37,432 nucleotides of DNA from Chitinophagaceae bacterium (GTDB lineage: Bacteria; Bacteroidota; Bacteroidia; Chitinophagales; Chitinophagaceae), in contig DOMR01000009.1 in assembly GCA_003509845.1 (NCBI GenBank), positions 1 to 37,432 on the forward strand, given 5' to 3'. A program made the position numbers and the translations under genes. The stretch's first letter is position 1. Every line of letters starts with the position of its first letter. Below the pieces are notes generated by a model. That model saw only the letters and a list, made by a program, of their open reading frames with translations. It was not told the origin of the DNA and ran no database searches. This document shows, in pieces, positions 31,061 through 37,432 of the stretch.

Positions 31061-32569
31061 ATGAAACAATTATTTTATTTATCCCTAGCTTTTTTAGCCA
31101 TTACTGGTTGTAGAAAGATTGAAATGGATGGCGAAAAAGAAATCTTCGTAGTAACCAAGGAAGTAACTCCAGTGGGTGTTGTAAGCAACATAATCACTTT
31201 GTCTGGAAAAATCACCAAAGACACAACCTTGTATGCTAAAGATGTAAACTACCTTTCTGGACTAGTTTATATCACAAAAGGAGTAACCTTAACAATACAA
31301 GAAGGTGCTAAAGTTCAAGGAAAGTCTGGTATAGATGTAGCATCGTTGGTTATTTGCCGTGGTGCTAAATTAATCGCAAAAGGTACTGCTGATAAACCAA
31401 TCGTTTTTACCTCTGCATCGCAAAATCCACAGTCGGGAGATTGGGGAGGTATTGTTTTATTAGGAACAGCAAAAGTAAACCAAGCTTTAACTTGGAAAGG
31501 TGCTGCTGTAACTGGTTTAACTTCAGTGGAGGGTGGTGTAAATGACACGCAAGTAGGATACGGATTGGCTGGATCAGGTGATGCTGATTTCCCTACGGGC
31601 AATGATGCAGATAACAGTGGTATTTTACAATATGTGAGAATTGAGTATGCAGGATATGCTTACCAACCAGATAATGAGTTGAACAGTTTAACAATGGCTG
31701 GTGTTGGAAGTGGTACCACTATTGATCATATTCAAGTTACCTACGCAAAAGATGATGCTTACGAGTGGTTTGGTGGTACAGTGAACTGTAAATATTTGAT
31801 TGCTTACAAAACACAGGATGATGATTTTGATACCGACTATGGTTATGCAGGTAATGTTCAATTTGGTATCATATTAAGAGATTCGGCAATTGCGGATATC
31901 TCTAAATCAGAAGCCTTTGAATCTGACAACGATGGTAAAGGTTCAACTTTGTCTCCAAAAACAACTGCAGTTTTCTCTAACATCACTGCAATTGGACCAA
32001 GAATTGATCCAACATATGGTAAAGGAAATACTTTGTATTTAGCAGGTGCTCAAATCAGAAGAAACTCTGGTATTTCAATCATGAACTCAATCTTTGCAGG
32101 ATGGCCTACTGCTTTATTAATTGACGCTTCTACTGGAACTGCTGTTGATAAAAACATTAATGATAGTACCATCAGAGTTAGAAACTGTACTTTCGCTGGA
32201 AACACAGTGGATGTTAAATATGTAGTTAATGGTACACCTACTGGTGCTACTGATGCAAGTATATTAACTTGGTTTTCAAATGTATATCACGGAAACACTA
32301 TTTTAAAAACTGCTGCTCCTGACGTGTTAAAATTAATTCAACCATTTAATTATACGAACCCAGACTTTACTCCTTATGCTAGTTCTGGTAGTTTTTCTTC
32401 ATCTATTGGTTCATTGGGTGTTGCAGGACATTTAGATTATAAAATAAACGGAAGTTTTACAGATTCTAAATTGCAAAATGCTTTCTTTGAAAAAGTAACT
32501 TTCAGAGGAGGTGTTGCAACATCAGGTACCAACCAAACTTGGTGGAAAGGTTGGACAGTTTGGAAATAA
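31061..32569 (+). CDS. Surface lipoprotein with right-handed beta-helix-like repeats
   Basis: A 502-residue lipoprotein. The signal peptide ends in a lipobox ITGC with the lipidated Cys17. The body opens with a segment of the type ITLSGKITKDTTLYAKDVNYL, then GLVYITKGVTLTIQEGAKV, LIAKGTADKPIVFTSAS and GDWGGIVLLG, a repeat style typical of beta-helix surface proteins that follow TonB receptors in Bacteroidota. Acidic stretches (DDAYEWFGG, DDDFDTDYGY) could bind metal ions. It is the partner of the upstream receptor, presumably presenting or binding its ligand. No enzymatic motif is recognised, and no type IX secretion tail is visible. Confidence 0.82.
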   Translation: MKQLFYLSLAFLAITGCRKIEMDGEKEIFVVTKEVTPVGVVSNIITLSGKITKDTTLYAKDVNYLSGLVYITKGVTLTIQEGAKVQGKSGIDVASLVICRGAKLIAKGTADKPIVFTSASQNPQSGDWGGIVLLGTAKVNQALTWKGAAVTGLTSVEGGVNDTQVGYGLAGSGDADFPTGNDADNSGILQYVRIEYAGYAYQPDNELNSLTMAGVGSGTTIDHIQVTYAKDDAYEWFGGTVNCKYLIAYKTQDDDFDTDYGYAGNVQFGIILRDSAIADISKSEAFESDNDGKGSTLSPKTTAVFSNITAIGPRIDPTYGKGNTLYLAGAQIRRNSGISIMNSIFAGWPTALLIDASTGTAVDKNINDSTIRVRNCTFAGNTVDVKYVVNGTPTGATDASILTWFSNVYHGNTILKTAAPDVLKLIQPFNYTNPDFTPYASSGSFSSSIGSLGVAGHLDYKINGSFTDSKLQNAFFEKVTFRGGVATSGTNQTWWKGWTVWK

Positions 32570-32598
32570 GATGTTTATTTAAAAGGTTTATGTTCTAT

Positions 32599-32629
32599 AA
32601 AAAACGCCCCGATAATTCGGGGCGTTTTT
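32599..32629. terminator. Intrinsic terminator after the lipoprotein gene, probably bidirectional
   Basis: AAAACGCCCCGA (32601-32612) pairs with TCGGGGCGTTTT (32617-32628) around a TAAT loop. A-runs on the left and T-runs on the right give a proper tract in both directions, suiting the convergent lipoprotein and alanine dehydrogenase genes. Confidence 0.88.
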
Positions 32630-32698
32630 GTTGAGGTAAGTCGTCAATTAAAAATATCTTTTATTGAAACTAAATTTCGTTTAAACCTTTAATAGTTA

Positions 32699-33784
32699 TT
32701 ACGCATTAAACGCATCCGCTACTCCTTTATGTAAAATTTTTCCTGCTTTAATATTTAATCCTTTTGCGAGTGCTGCATTTTCAACACATGCTTTTTCCCA
32801 TCCTTTATTTGCAATCGCAATTGCATAAGGAAGTGTGGCTTGTGTTAACGCGCGTGTTGATGTTTGCGGAACTGCACCTGGCATATTTGCAACGCAATAG
32901 TGTAATATATTTTGTTCCATGTATACTGGGTTTTCATGTGTGGTTGGTTTACATGTTTCTATACAACCGCCTTGATCTACTGCAACATCTACCACCACGG
33001 TACCTGCTTCCATTAATGCCAAATCCACTTTTTTAATTAAGTGAGGCGCTTTTGCACCGTGTAATAAAACAGCACCAACCACTAAGTCAACCGTTGGTAA
33101 TTTTTCTTGTATCGCCATTAAAGTTGAATATTGTGTAACCACATTCGCTGGCATTACATCCGATAAATATCTTAATCTTGTTAAGTTGGTATCCATAATA
33201 GTTACATTCGCGCCTAAGCCCGCTGCCATCTTTGCTGCTTGTGTTCCTACAATACCACCACCTATAATTAATACTTCCGCTGGTTTCACGCCAGGTACAC
33301 CACCTAATAATTTTCCTTTTCCGCCGAATGGTTTTCCTAAATAATACGCACCTACATTTATGGCCATTCTTCCTGCAACTTCCGACATAGGTACTAATAA
33401 TGGTAAGGAACCATCTGGTAACTCCACCGTTTCATAAGCAATACAAACTGCCGATGATTTCATCATTGCATCGGTTAATTCTTTGGATGCCGCAAAATGG
33501 AAATAAGTAAATAATATTTGTCCAGCTTTTATTAATGGAAATTCAACCGCTAATGGTTCTTTTACTTTGATGATCATTTCAGCAATAGCATATACTTCAG
33601 CAGCTGTTGCTAAAATAGTAGCGCCTGCTTTAATATAGGTGTCATCTGAAAATCCCGAACCAGCACCTGCTTTTGTTTCTACATAAACAGTGTGGCCTTG
33701 TCTTACTAAAGCATCAGCTCCTTCAGGGGTTAAACCTACTCTGTACTCCTGAATCTTAATTTCTTTTGGGCATCCGATAATCAT
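32699..33784 (-). CDS. ald: Alanine dehydrogenase
   Basis: A 361-residue NAD-dependent L-alanine dehydrogenase (alanine to pyruvate plus ammonia). The N terminus MIIGCPKEIKIQEYRVGLTP carries the pyruvate-contact Arg15. The catalytic pair is Lys75 (KVKEP) and His96 (YFHFAAS), and the Rossmann loop is VLIIGGGIVGTQAA. The length is close to the usual 370. It is transcribed divergently from an Lrp/AsnC regulator, a common pairing in which the regulator senses amino acids and activates ald. An exact 10-bp inverted repeat overlaps its start codon. Confidence 0.95.
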   Translation of the reverse strand: MIIGCPKEIKIQEYRVGLTPEGADALVRQGHTVYVETKAGAGSGFSDDTYIKAGATILATAAEVYAIAEMIIKVKEPLAVEFPLIKAGQILFTYFHFAASKELTDAMMKSSAVCIAYETVELPDGSLPLLVPMSEVAGRMAINVGAYYLGKPFGGKGKLLGGVPGVKPAEVLIIGGGIVGTQAAKMAAGLGANVTIMDTNLTRLRYLSDVMPANVVTQYSTLMAIQEKLPTVDLVVGAVLLHGAKAPHLIKKVDLALMEAGTVVVDVAVDQGGCIETCKPTTHENPVYMEQNILHYCVANMPGAVPQTSTRALTQATLPYAIAIANKGWEKACVENAALAKGLNIKAGKILHKGVADAFNA

Positions 33785-33834
33785 AATATTTGTTTTAATT
33801 ACTGCATAAATATCATCAAAAAGGAAATATTATG
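33782..33834. promoter_or_regulatory. Widely spaced inverted repeat in the ald-lrp divergent region
   Basis: CATAATATTT (33782-33791) and its exact reverse complement AAATATTATG (33825-33834) are separated by 33 bases, so the arms are 43 bases apart, about four helical turns. The left arm includes the ald start codon. Octameric Lrp/AsnC proteins bind phased AT-rich sites like this. Candidate operator for the adjacent regulator. Confidence 0.35.
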
Positions 33835-33895
33835 TCTTAAGTTCAAATATTCAGTAAAATATACTATAAAATTTAATAATTTAAGAAATTGTCGG

Positions 33896-33903
33896 TAATT
33901 TTG
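33896..33903 (+). promoter_or_regulatory. -7 promoter element of the Lrp/AsnC gene
   Basis: TAATTTTG is an exact match to TAnnTTTG. The inferred start near 33908 gives a leader of about 50 bases to the ATG at 33959. No TTG is found at the -33 distance. Confidence 0.45.
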
Positions 33904-33958
33904 ACTGCGGTTTTGCCCTTGGGCAGAATATATTCCTTCACCTTGAATTTGACCAACT

Positions 33959-34417
33959 ATGAGTTTAGATACCACCGATATTGCCATTTTGAAAATTTTG
34001 CAAAAAAACGCTTTGGCAAAAATTAAAGATATCAGCGCACAAGTGAACCTTTCTATGAGCCCGACACATGACAGAATTAAACGTTTGGAATCGGAAGGAT
34101 ACATTCAAGGGTATGTGGGCATATTAGATAGAAAAAAAATTGACCTTGGTTTAATCGTCCATTGTCATGTGACCTTAGATAAACAAACCACCAATAATTT
34201 TTCTGAATTTGAACAAATCATTGCGCAGTACCCCGAAGTTATTTCCTGTAGTTTGGTATCAGGGAATTTTGATTATTTTTTAAAATTAGTGACCAAGGAT
34301 GTGGAAACTTACAATAAGTTTTATCAAGAAAAATTAGCCATACTTCCTATGGTGGCGCATATCAATAGTTTGTTTGTGATGGATGAAATAAAAACAACTA
34401 CCGAACTACCTTTATAA
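33959..34417 (+). CDS. Lrp/AsnC-family transcriptional regulator
   Basis: A 152-residue feast/famine regulator: an N-terminal winged HTH (about 3-60, SLDTTDIAILKILQKNA and the recognition segment SMSPTHDRIKRLESEGYI) and a C-terminal RAM/ACT ligand domain (about 68-145). These proteins form octamers that sense amino acids. Divergent placement from ald makes it the likely alanine-responsive regulator of that gene, as with other ald-lrp pairs. Global Lrp function cannot be excluded. A -7 promoter element and a long inverted repeat lie in the 174 bases between the two genes. Confidence 0.9.
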   Translation: MSLDTTDIAILKILQKNALAKIKDISAQVNLSMSPTHDRIKRLESEGYIQGYVGILDRKKIDLGLIVHCHVTLDKQTTNNFSEFEQIIAQYPEVISCSLVSGNFDYFLKLVTKDVETYNKFYQEKLAILPMVAHINSLFVMDEIKTTTELPL

Positions 34418-34467
34418 TTACATACTAATTAAATGCAATGCCTGTAAGCATTTCAAACATAAACGCA

Positions 34468-35094
34468 ATGAATACACCAATTAAAAATTTAATCTTCGAC
34501 TTAGGAAATGTATTATATGATATTGATTTTAAAAAAATGAATGATGGATTTACTTCGATAGGAATAAATGATATCGAGACCCATTTTACTTTAAATCAAT
34601 CACATCGATTATTTCTTGATCTTGAAATGGGTTTTGTCAATGAACAAACATTTTTTGATGGGTTTCGTTCATTATCAAATTTGCCTTTAACCAATGATCA
34701 AATTACTATTGCATGGAATTCATTGTTAGTTGGTTTTAGAAAATCTAGCATTCAATGGCTTAAGGAAAATAATAAAACATATCCCACTTTTTTATATTCC
34801 AATACCAATCAAATTCATTGTGATCATTTCATTCCAGAATTTGAAAGAGAGGTGGCTGATTATCCATTTGAGTCCTTATTTCAAACGCCCTATTATTCTC
34901 ATAAAATGGGGATGCGCAAACCCGATCCAATTTCTTTTACTTATATATTAGAGAAAGAGGGGTTGGTGGCAGGAGAAACCTTATTTGTGGATGATAACGA
35001 ACCCAATATAATCGCTGCAGCTTCCGTAGGGTTGAAAGTGCTTCACCTAAAACCCGGTATGATGCTAGAAAATGAAATTCAAGCTTACTTGTAA
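34468..35094 (+). CDS. HAD-superfamily hydrolase (subfamily IA)
   Basis: A 208-residue HAD phosphatase or phosphatase-like protein. Motif I is IFDLGNVLYDID (nucleophile Asp, with the DxGNV form common in the YihX/epoxide-hydrolase-N-like group), motif II is the serine in YSNTN, motif III is the lysine in MGMRKPDP, and motif IV is FVDDNEPN. A cap of about 80 residues follows motif I. I chose the ATG at 34468, which puts motif I near the N terminus as usual; an in-frame ATG at 34438 would add ten residues. Substrate unknown, likely a sugar or nucleotide phosphate. Confidence 0.85.
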   Translation: MNTPIKNLIFDLGNVLYDIDFKKMNDGFTSIGINDIETHFTLNQSHRLFLDLEMGFVNEQTFFDGFRSLSNLPLTNDQITIAWNSLLVGFRKSSIQWLKENNKTYPTFLYSNTNQIHCDHFIPEFEREVADYPFESLFQTPYYSHKMGMRKPDPISFTYILEKEGLVAGETLFVDDNEPNIIAAASVGLKVLHLKPGMMLENEIQAYL

Positions 35095-35166
35095 TTATTA
35101 CTTAGCTACAAAAAGAGGGTCCAACAATCTTAGGAGACAAAACTAAGTGATGACTAAGTCCGAGGG

Positions 35167-35415
35167 CTATTTCTTCTTAACTTCTTCAAAATCAATGTAT
35201 TCTGCCTCAATTGGTGGGCTCGCAGGTTTGGGATTACTATTAAAAGTACTATTCGACCTTGTATTTGCATTGGCTTGTTGCTTGGATGCTGCATCCCTAG
35301 CTTGTTCCATCGTTTGCCTCACGGTTCTTACGCCTTTACTGACTGGCACAACCACATTGAAAATCAATTTGTAAAGGAAATAGATCATTATCCCGTAAAA
35401 AATCAGCTTACTCAT
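35167..35415 (-). CDS. DUF4834-type small membrane protein
   Basis: An 82-residue protein with one N-terminal membrane helix (about 3-25, LIFYGIMIYFLYKLIFNVVVPV), a basic-polar middle rich in Q, N and S, and an acidic end (EAEYIDFEEVKKK). This architecture and the EYIDFEEVK tail match the DUF4834 family of Bacteroidota, of unknown function, commonly encoded divergently from rimP as here. The 72 bases between it and the HAD gene contain short CTTAG/CTAAG inverted repeats but no clear terminator. Confidence 0.75.
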   Translation of the reverse strand: MSKLIFYGIMIYFLYKLIFNVVVPVSKGVRTVRQTMEQARDAASKQQANANTRSNSTFNSNPKPASPPIEAEYIDFEEVKKK

Positions 35416-35445
35416 ACTGCAAAAATAAGGGGTCTCTTAATATTA

Positions 35446-35477
35446 TTGGGATATTTCATCCCGTTTTATTACCTTTG
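35446..35477 (+). promoter_or_regulatory. Promoter of the rimP-nusA-infB operon
   Basis: A TTG at 35446-35448 and an exact -7 element TACCTTTG at 35470-35477, separated by 21 bases, fit the Bacteroidota promoter. A GGGAT/ATCCC inverted repeat (35448-35462) fills the spacer and could be an operator. Transcription would begin around 35482, about 50 bases before rimP. Confidence 0.6.
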
Positions 35478-35496
35478 GTGTAGTGTAAAAGCTATC

Positions 35497-35530
35497 GAAG
35501 GGAACGAAATCGTTCCCTTCTTCTTTTTTA
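35497..35530 (+). terminator. Terminator-like attenuator hairpin in the rimP leader
   Basis: GAAGGGAACG (35497-35506) pairs perfectly with CGTTCCCTTC (35511-35520) around AAAT, followed by TTCTTTTTTA. This is a proper rho-independent terminator lying after the operon's own promoter and ending just before the rimP ATG at 35534. No rightward gene ends within 400 bases upstream, so the likely target is the operon's own leader transcript: an attenuator, perhaps controlled by NusA. Confidence 0.65.
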
Positions 35531-35533
35531 ATT

Positions 35534-36004
35534 ATGGAACCAAGTGTATTAATCGATAAGGTAAAAGCAGTGATTGACCCTTTGTTAGCAGAGGATCTAA
35601 GCTATTTTTGTGTTCAAATTAAAGTGAAGCCGACCAATAATATTAAAGTGTTTTTGGACGGAGATAATGGCTTACCGATTGAAAGATGTACTTTTTTTAA
35701 TCGAAAATTGTACAAAGCTATCGAGGAAGAAGCATGGTTTCCGGAAGGTGATTTTTCATTAGAAGTTTCATCACCTGGGGTAGATGAACCATTAGTATTA
35801 CAACGACAATATCAAAAAAATAAAGGTCGTAAGGTGTTGGTCACGATGAATGATGGCTTGGAAAAGGAAGGGCAGTTATTAGCAGTAGGGGAACAGGAAA
35901 TTACTTTGGAGTGGACGGAGGGAAAAGGAAAAAAAGCATTGCAGCAGCAAATGCAAATACAATATGAAAATATTAAATCAACAATAGTTCAAGTTCAATT
36001 TTAA
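35534..36004 (+). CDS. rimP: Ribosome maturation factor RimP
   Basis: A 156-residue RimP, needed for maturation of the 30S subunit. The N-terminal alpha/beta domain shows LSYFCVQIKVKPTNNIKVFLDGD and the conserved DFSLEVSSPGVDEPL (about 75-89); the C-terminal SH3-like barrel follows. Order rimP-nusA-infB is conserved across bacteria and confirms the call. It begins 13 bases after the attenuator hairpin and ends 38 bases before nusA. Confidence 0.95.
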   Translation: MEPSVLIDKVKAVIDPLLAEDLSYFCVQIKVKPTNNIKVFLDGDNGLPIERCTFFNRKLYKAIEEEAWFPEGDFSLEVSSPGVDEPLVLQRQYQKNKGRKVLVTMNDGLEKEGQLLAVGEQEITLEWTEGKGKKALQQQMQIQYENIKSTIVQVQF

Positions 36005-36042
36005 CAAATCATCAAGCTACATGCTTGAAAAAAAATTATGTT

Positions 36043-37293
36043 ATGGCAAGTATAAATTTGATCGAAGCTTTTCAGGAATTTAAAGATGCTGAAAATATAG
36101 ATCGCCCAACGATGATGAAAGTGGTTGAAGATGTTTTTAAAACTTTGATCAGAAAAAAGTATGGTAGTGACGAAAATTTTGATGTAATCGTGAATGCCGA
36201 AAAAGGAGATTTGGAAATTATTCGTCGTCGTCAAATTAGACCCGATGATGATGTGGACAATCCTTTAGAGGAAGTGCCTTATTCTTACGCAATCAAGATA
36301 GAGCCTGACTTTGAGATAGGTGAGGACTTATATGAGGAAGTAGATATTCTAGATTTTGGTCGTAGAGCAATTTTGGCTGCGAAACAAACTTTAGCTTCTC
36401 GTATTAATGATTTGAAGAAGAATGTATTAGTAAAAAAATATTCAGATCGTATTGGTGAAATTATCAATGCAGAGATTTATCAGGTTTGGAAAAAAGAAGT
36501 TTTATTGCTAGATGAAGAAGGTAACGAATTGATTCTTCCAAAAACAGAACAAATTCCTCAGGACTTTTTTAAGAAAGGCGAAAACATTCGTGCTGTAGTT
36601 GCAAGAGTGGATATGAAAAATAATTCACCTGTAATTATCTTGTCAAGAACAAATCCATTGTTCCTTGCTAAATTATTAGAAATTGAAGTGCCAGAAATTT
36701 TTGATGGTTTAATTACCATTAAAAAAATTGTGCGTGAACCAGGGGAGCGTGCAAAAGTTGCCGTTGAATCATTTGATGATAGAATTGATCCAGTAGGTGC
36801 TTGTGTGGGTATGAAAGGAAGTCGTATTCATGGAATTGTTAGAGAGTTGAAAAATGAAAATATTGATGTCATTAATTTTACAACCAATACACAATTATTA
36901 ATTCAACGTTCTTTAACGCCTGCCAAAATCAGCTACATGAACATTGACAACGATACAAAACGTGTCGAAGTTTATTTACCTGCGGATCAGGTTTCATTAG
37001 CTATTGGTCGTCGTGGGGTAAATATCAAATTAGCCGCTGAATTAACTGGCTATGAATTAGATGTTTATCGTGAGGACGAGGAAATTGTGGATGAGTTTGA
37101 TATTGATTTAGATGAATTTAGCGATGAAATTGAAACCTGGATTATCGATGAATTTAAGCGTGTGGGTTGTGATACAGCGCGTAGCGTTATTAAATTAAGC
37201 GCGGATGAGCTAGAAAGAAGAACAGATTTGGAAAAAGAGACCATCGCGGATGTTCGTCGAATTTTACAAGAAGAGTTTGATAAAGGTGAATAA
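36043..37293 (+). CDS. nusA: Transcription termination/antitermination factor NusA
   Basis: A 416-residue NusA, which binds RNA polymerase and modulates pausing, termination and antitermination. It has the N-terminal polymerase-binding domain (about 1-125), an S1 domain (about 132-199), KH1 with GMKGSR (about 256-261) and KH2 with IGRRG (about 321-325), then an acidic C-terminal segment and a helix-hairpin-helix-like region (about 360-416). I start at the ATG at 36043, since MASINLIEAFQEF is the family N terminus; a TTG six codons upstream is unlikely. It follows rimP directly and may act on the leader hairpin of its own operon. Confidence 0.96.
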   Translation: MASINLIEAFQEFKDAENIDRPTMMKVVEDVFKTLIRKKYGSDENFDVIVNAEKGDLEIIRRRQIRPDDDVDNPLEEVPYSYAIKIEPDFEIGEDLYEEVDILDFGRRAILAAKQTLASRINDLKKNVLVKKYSDRIGEIINAEIYQVWKKEVLLLDEEGNELILPKTEQIPQDFFKKGENIRAVVARVDMKNNSPVIILSRTNPLFLAKLLEIEVPEIFDGLITIKKIVREPGERAKVAVESFDDRIDPVGACVGMKGSRIHGIVRELKNENIDVINFTTNTQLLIQRSLTPAKISYMNIDNDTKRVEVYLPADQVSLAIGRRGVNIKLAAELTGYELDVYREDEEIVDEFDIDLDEFSDEIETWIIDEFKRVGCDTARSVIKLSADELERRTDLEKETIADVRRILQEEFDKGE

Positions 37294-37309
37294 CCTTGAT
37301 TTTTGAAAG

Positions 37310-37317
37310 TATATTTG
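37310..37317 (+). promoter_or_regulatory. Possible internal promoter for infB
   Basis: TATATTTG, an exact TAnnTTTG match, lies in the 67-base gap between nusA and infB. The inferred start would leave a leader of about 39 bases. No TTG at the standard distance is seen, so this may be a weak secondary promoter. Confidence 0.35.
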
Positions 37318-37360
37318 TATTAGGTTACTCGTTCCTAAGAAAGGGGCAAAAAACAACAGA

Positions 37361-37432
37361 ATGTCAGAATTGAAATTACCAAGATTGTTAGCAGCTGCTA
37401 AGGAATTTAACATCGGTCAAGATACCTTGATT
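37361..37432 (+). CDS. infB: Translation initiation factor IF-2, N-terminal fragment (cut by window edge)
   Basis: The first 24 codons of a gene after nusA, starting MSELKLPRLLAAAKEFNIG. This is the N-terminal IF2_N helix pattern (short basic start, then LAAAKEFNIG). Its position in the rimP-nusA-infB order makes the assignment nearly certain although no GTPase motif is inside the window. Confidence 0.88.
   Translation, partial: MSELKLPRLLAAAKEFNIGQDTLI

Noticed and set aside
35275..35559. Rightward open frame overlapping the DUF4834 gene, the rimP promoter and the rimP start
   Set aside because: It would read through the promoter and attenuator hairpin and overlaps two better genes; the protein looks random.

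Overview
The window is about 37 kb of AT-rich chromosome (estimated by eye at 35-37% G+C) from a member of the Bacteroidota, most likely a Chitinophagaceae-type freshwater or soil heterotroph. The grounds are: no Shine-Dalgarno sequences before the starts, several exact matches to the Bacteroidota -7 promoter element TAnnTTTG, a TonB-dependent receptor paired with a surface lipoprotein, a DUF4834-type protein, and a rimP-nusA-infB operon at the right edge. I see no rRNA, tRNA, insertion sequence, prophage or CRISPR array, and no stretch over 300 bases without a gene. It reads as ordinary vertically inherited chromosome that carries several compact functional modules.

Layout. (a) 1-1808: a thiol/sulfur-redox module with two rhodaneses leftward, a Crp/Fnr-type regulator, then a YgaP/DUF2892-like membrane protein and thioredoxin rightward. 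Two CRP-type operators flank the regulator and sit at the same distance from candidate promoters. (b) 1949-5382: single genes (Tat-exported metallophosphatase, VF530/DUF2132 protein, RluE-type pseudouridine synthase, serine hydrolase, twin-CBS protein). (c) 5440-10775: a phosphorus module. ppk1-ppx run leftward. A PlcP/LpxH-like metallophosphoesterase and a glycosyltransferase run rightward behind an array of 11-bp direct repeats that looks like a Pho box. (d) 10784-13066: serine hydrolase and a threonine dehydratase/serine racemase. (e) 13247-19330: phytanoyl-CoA dioxygenase-like protein, then xylB-xylA, an APC amino-acid antiporter and an arginine-deiminase/DDAH-like hydrolase in one tight rightward run. 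(f) 19325-20898: CLC-type transporter (possibly a fluoride CLC) and a small membrane protein, leftward. (g) 21005-28042: an inorganic-carbon island: small secreted protein, dabA, dabB, SulP/BicA-like permease and beta-carbonic anhydrase, closed by a strong hairpin terminator. (h) 28197-32629: a TonB-dependent receptor and a beta-helix-like lipoprotein, preceded by the same 11-bp repeat motif as in (c) and followed by a terminator. (i) 32699-35415: alanine dehydrogenase divergent from an Lrp/AsnC regulator, a HAD phosphatase and a DUF4834 protein. (j) 35446-37432: rimP-nusA-infB with a candidate promoter and a terminator hairpin in its short leader.

The most interesting points are regulatory. 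First, a Crp/Fnr protein has a CRP-like recognition helix and lacks the usual cNMP-binding residues, and matching TGTGA-N6-TCACA operators flank its own gene. Second, one direct-repeat motif (GGTAACATT, 11-bp period) is shared by a putative lipid-remodelling operon and a TonB receptor operon, which suggests a phosphate-starvation regulon. Third, DabAB, SulP and carbonic anhydrase are stacked in an apparent heterotroph. Fourth, an apparent attenuator lies directly in front of rimP-nusA-infB.
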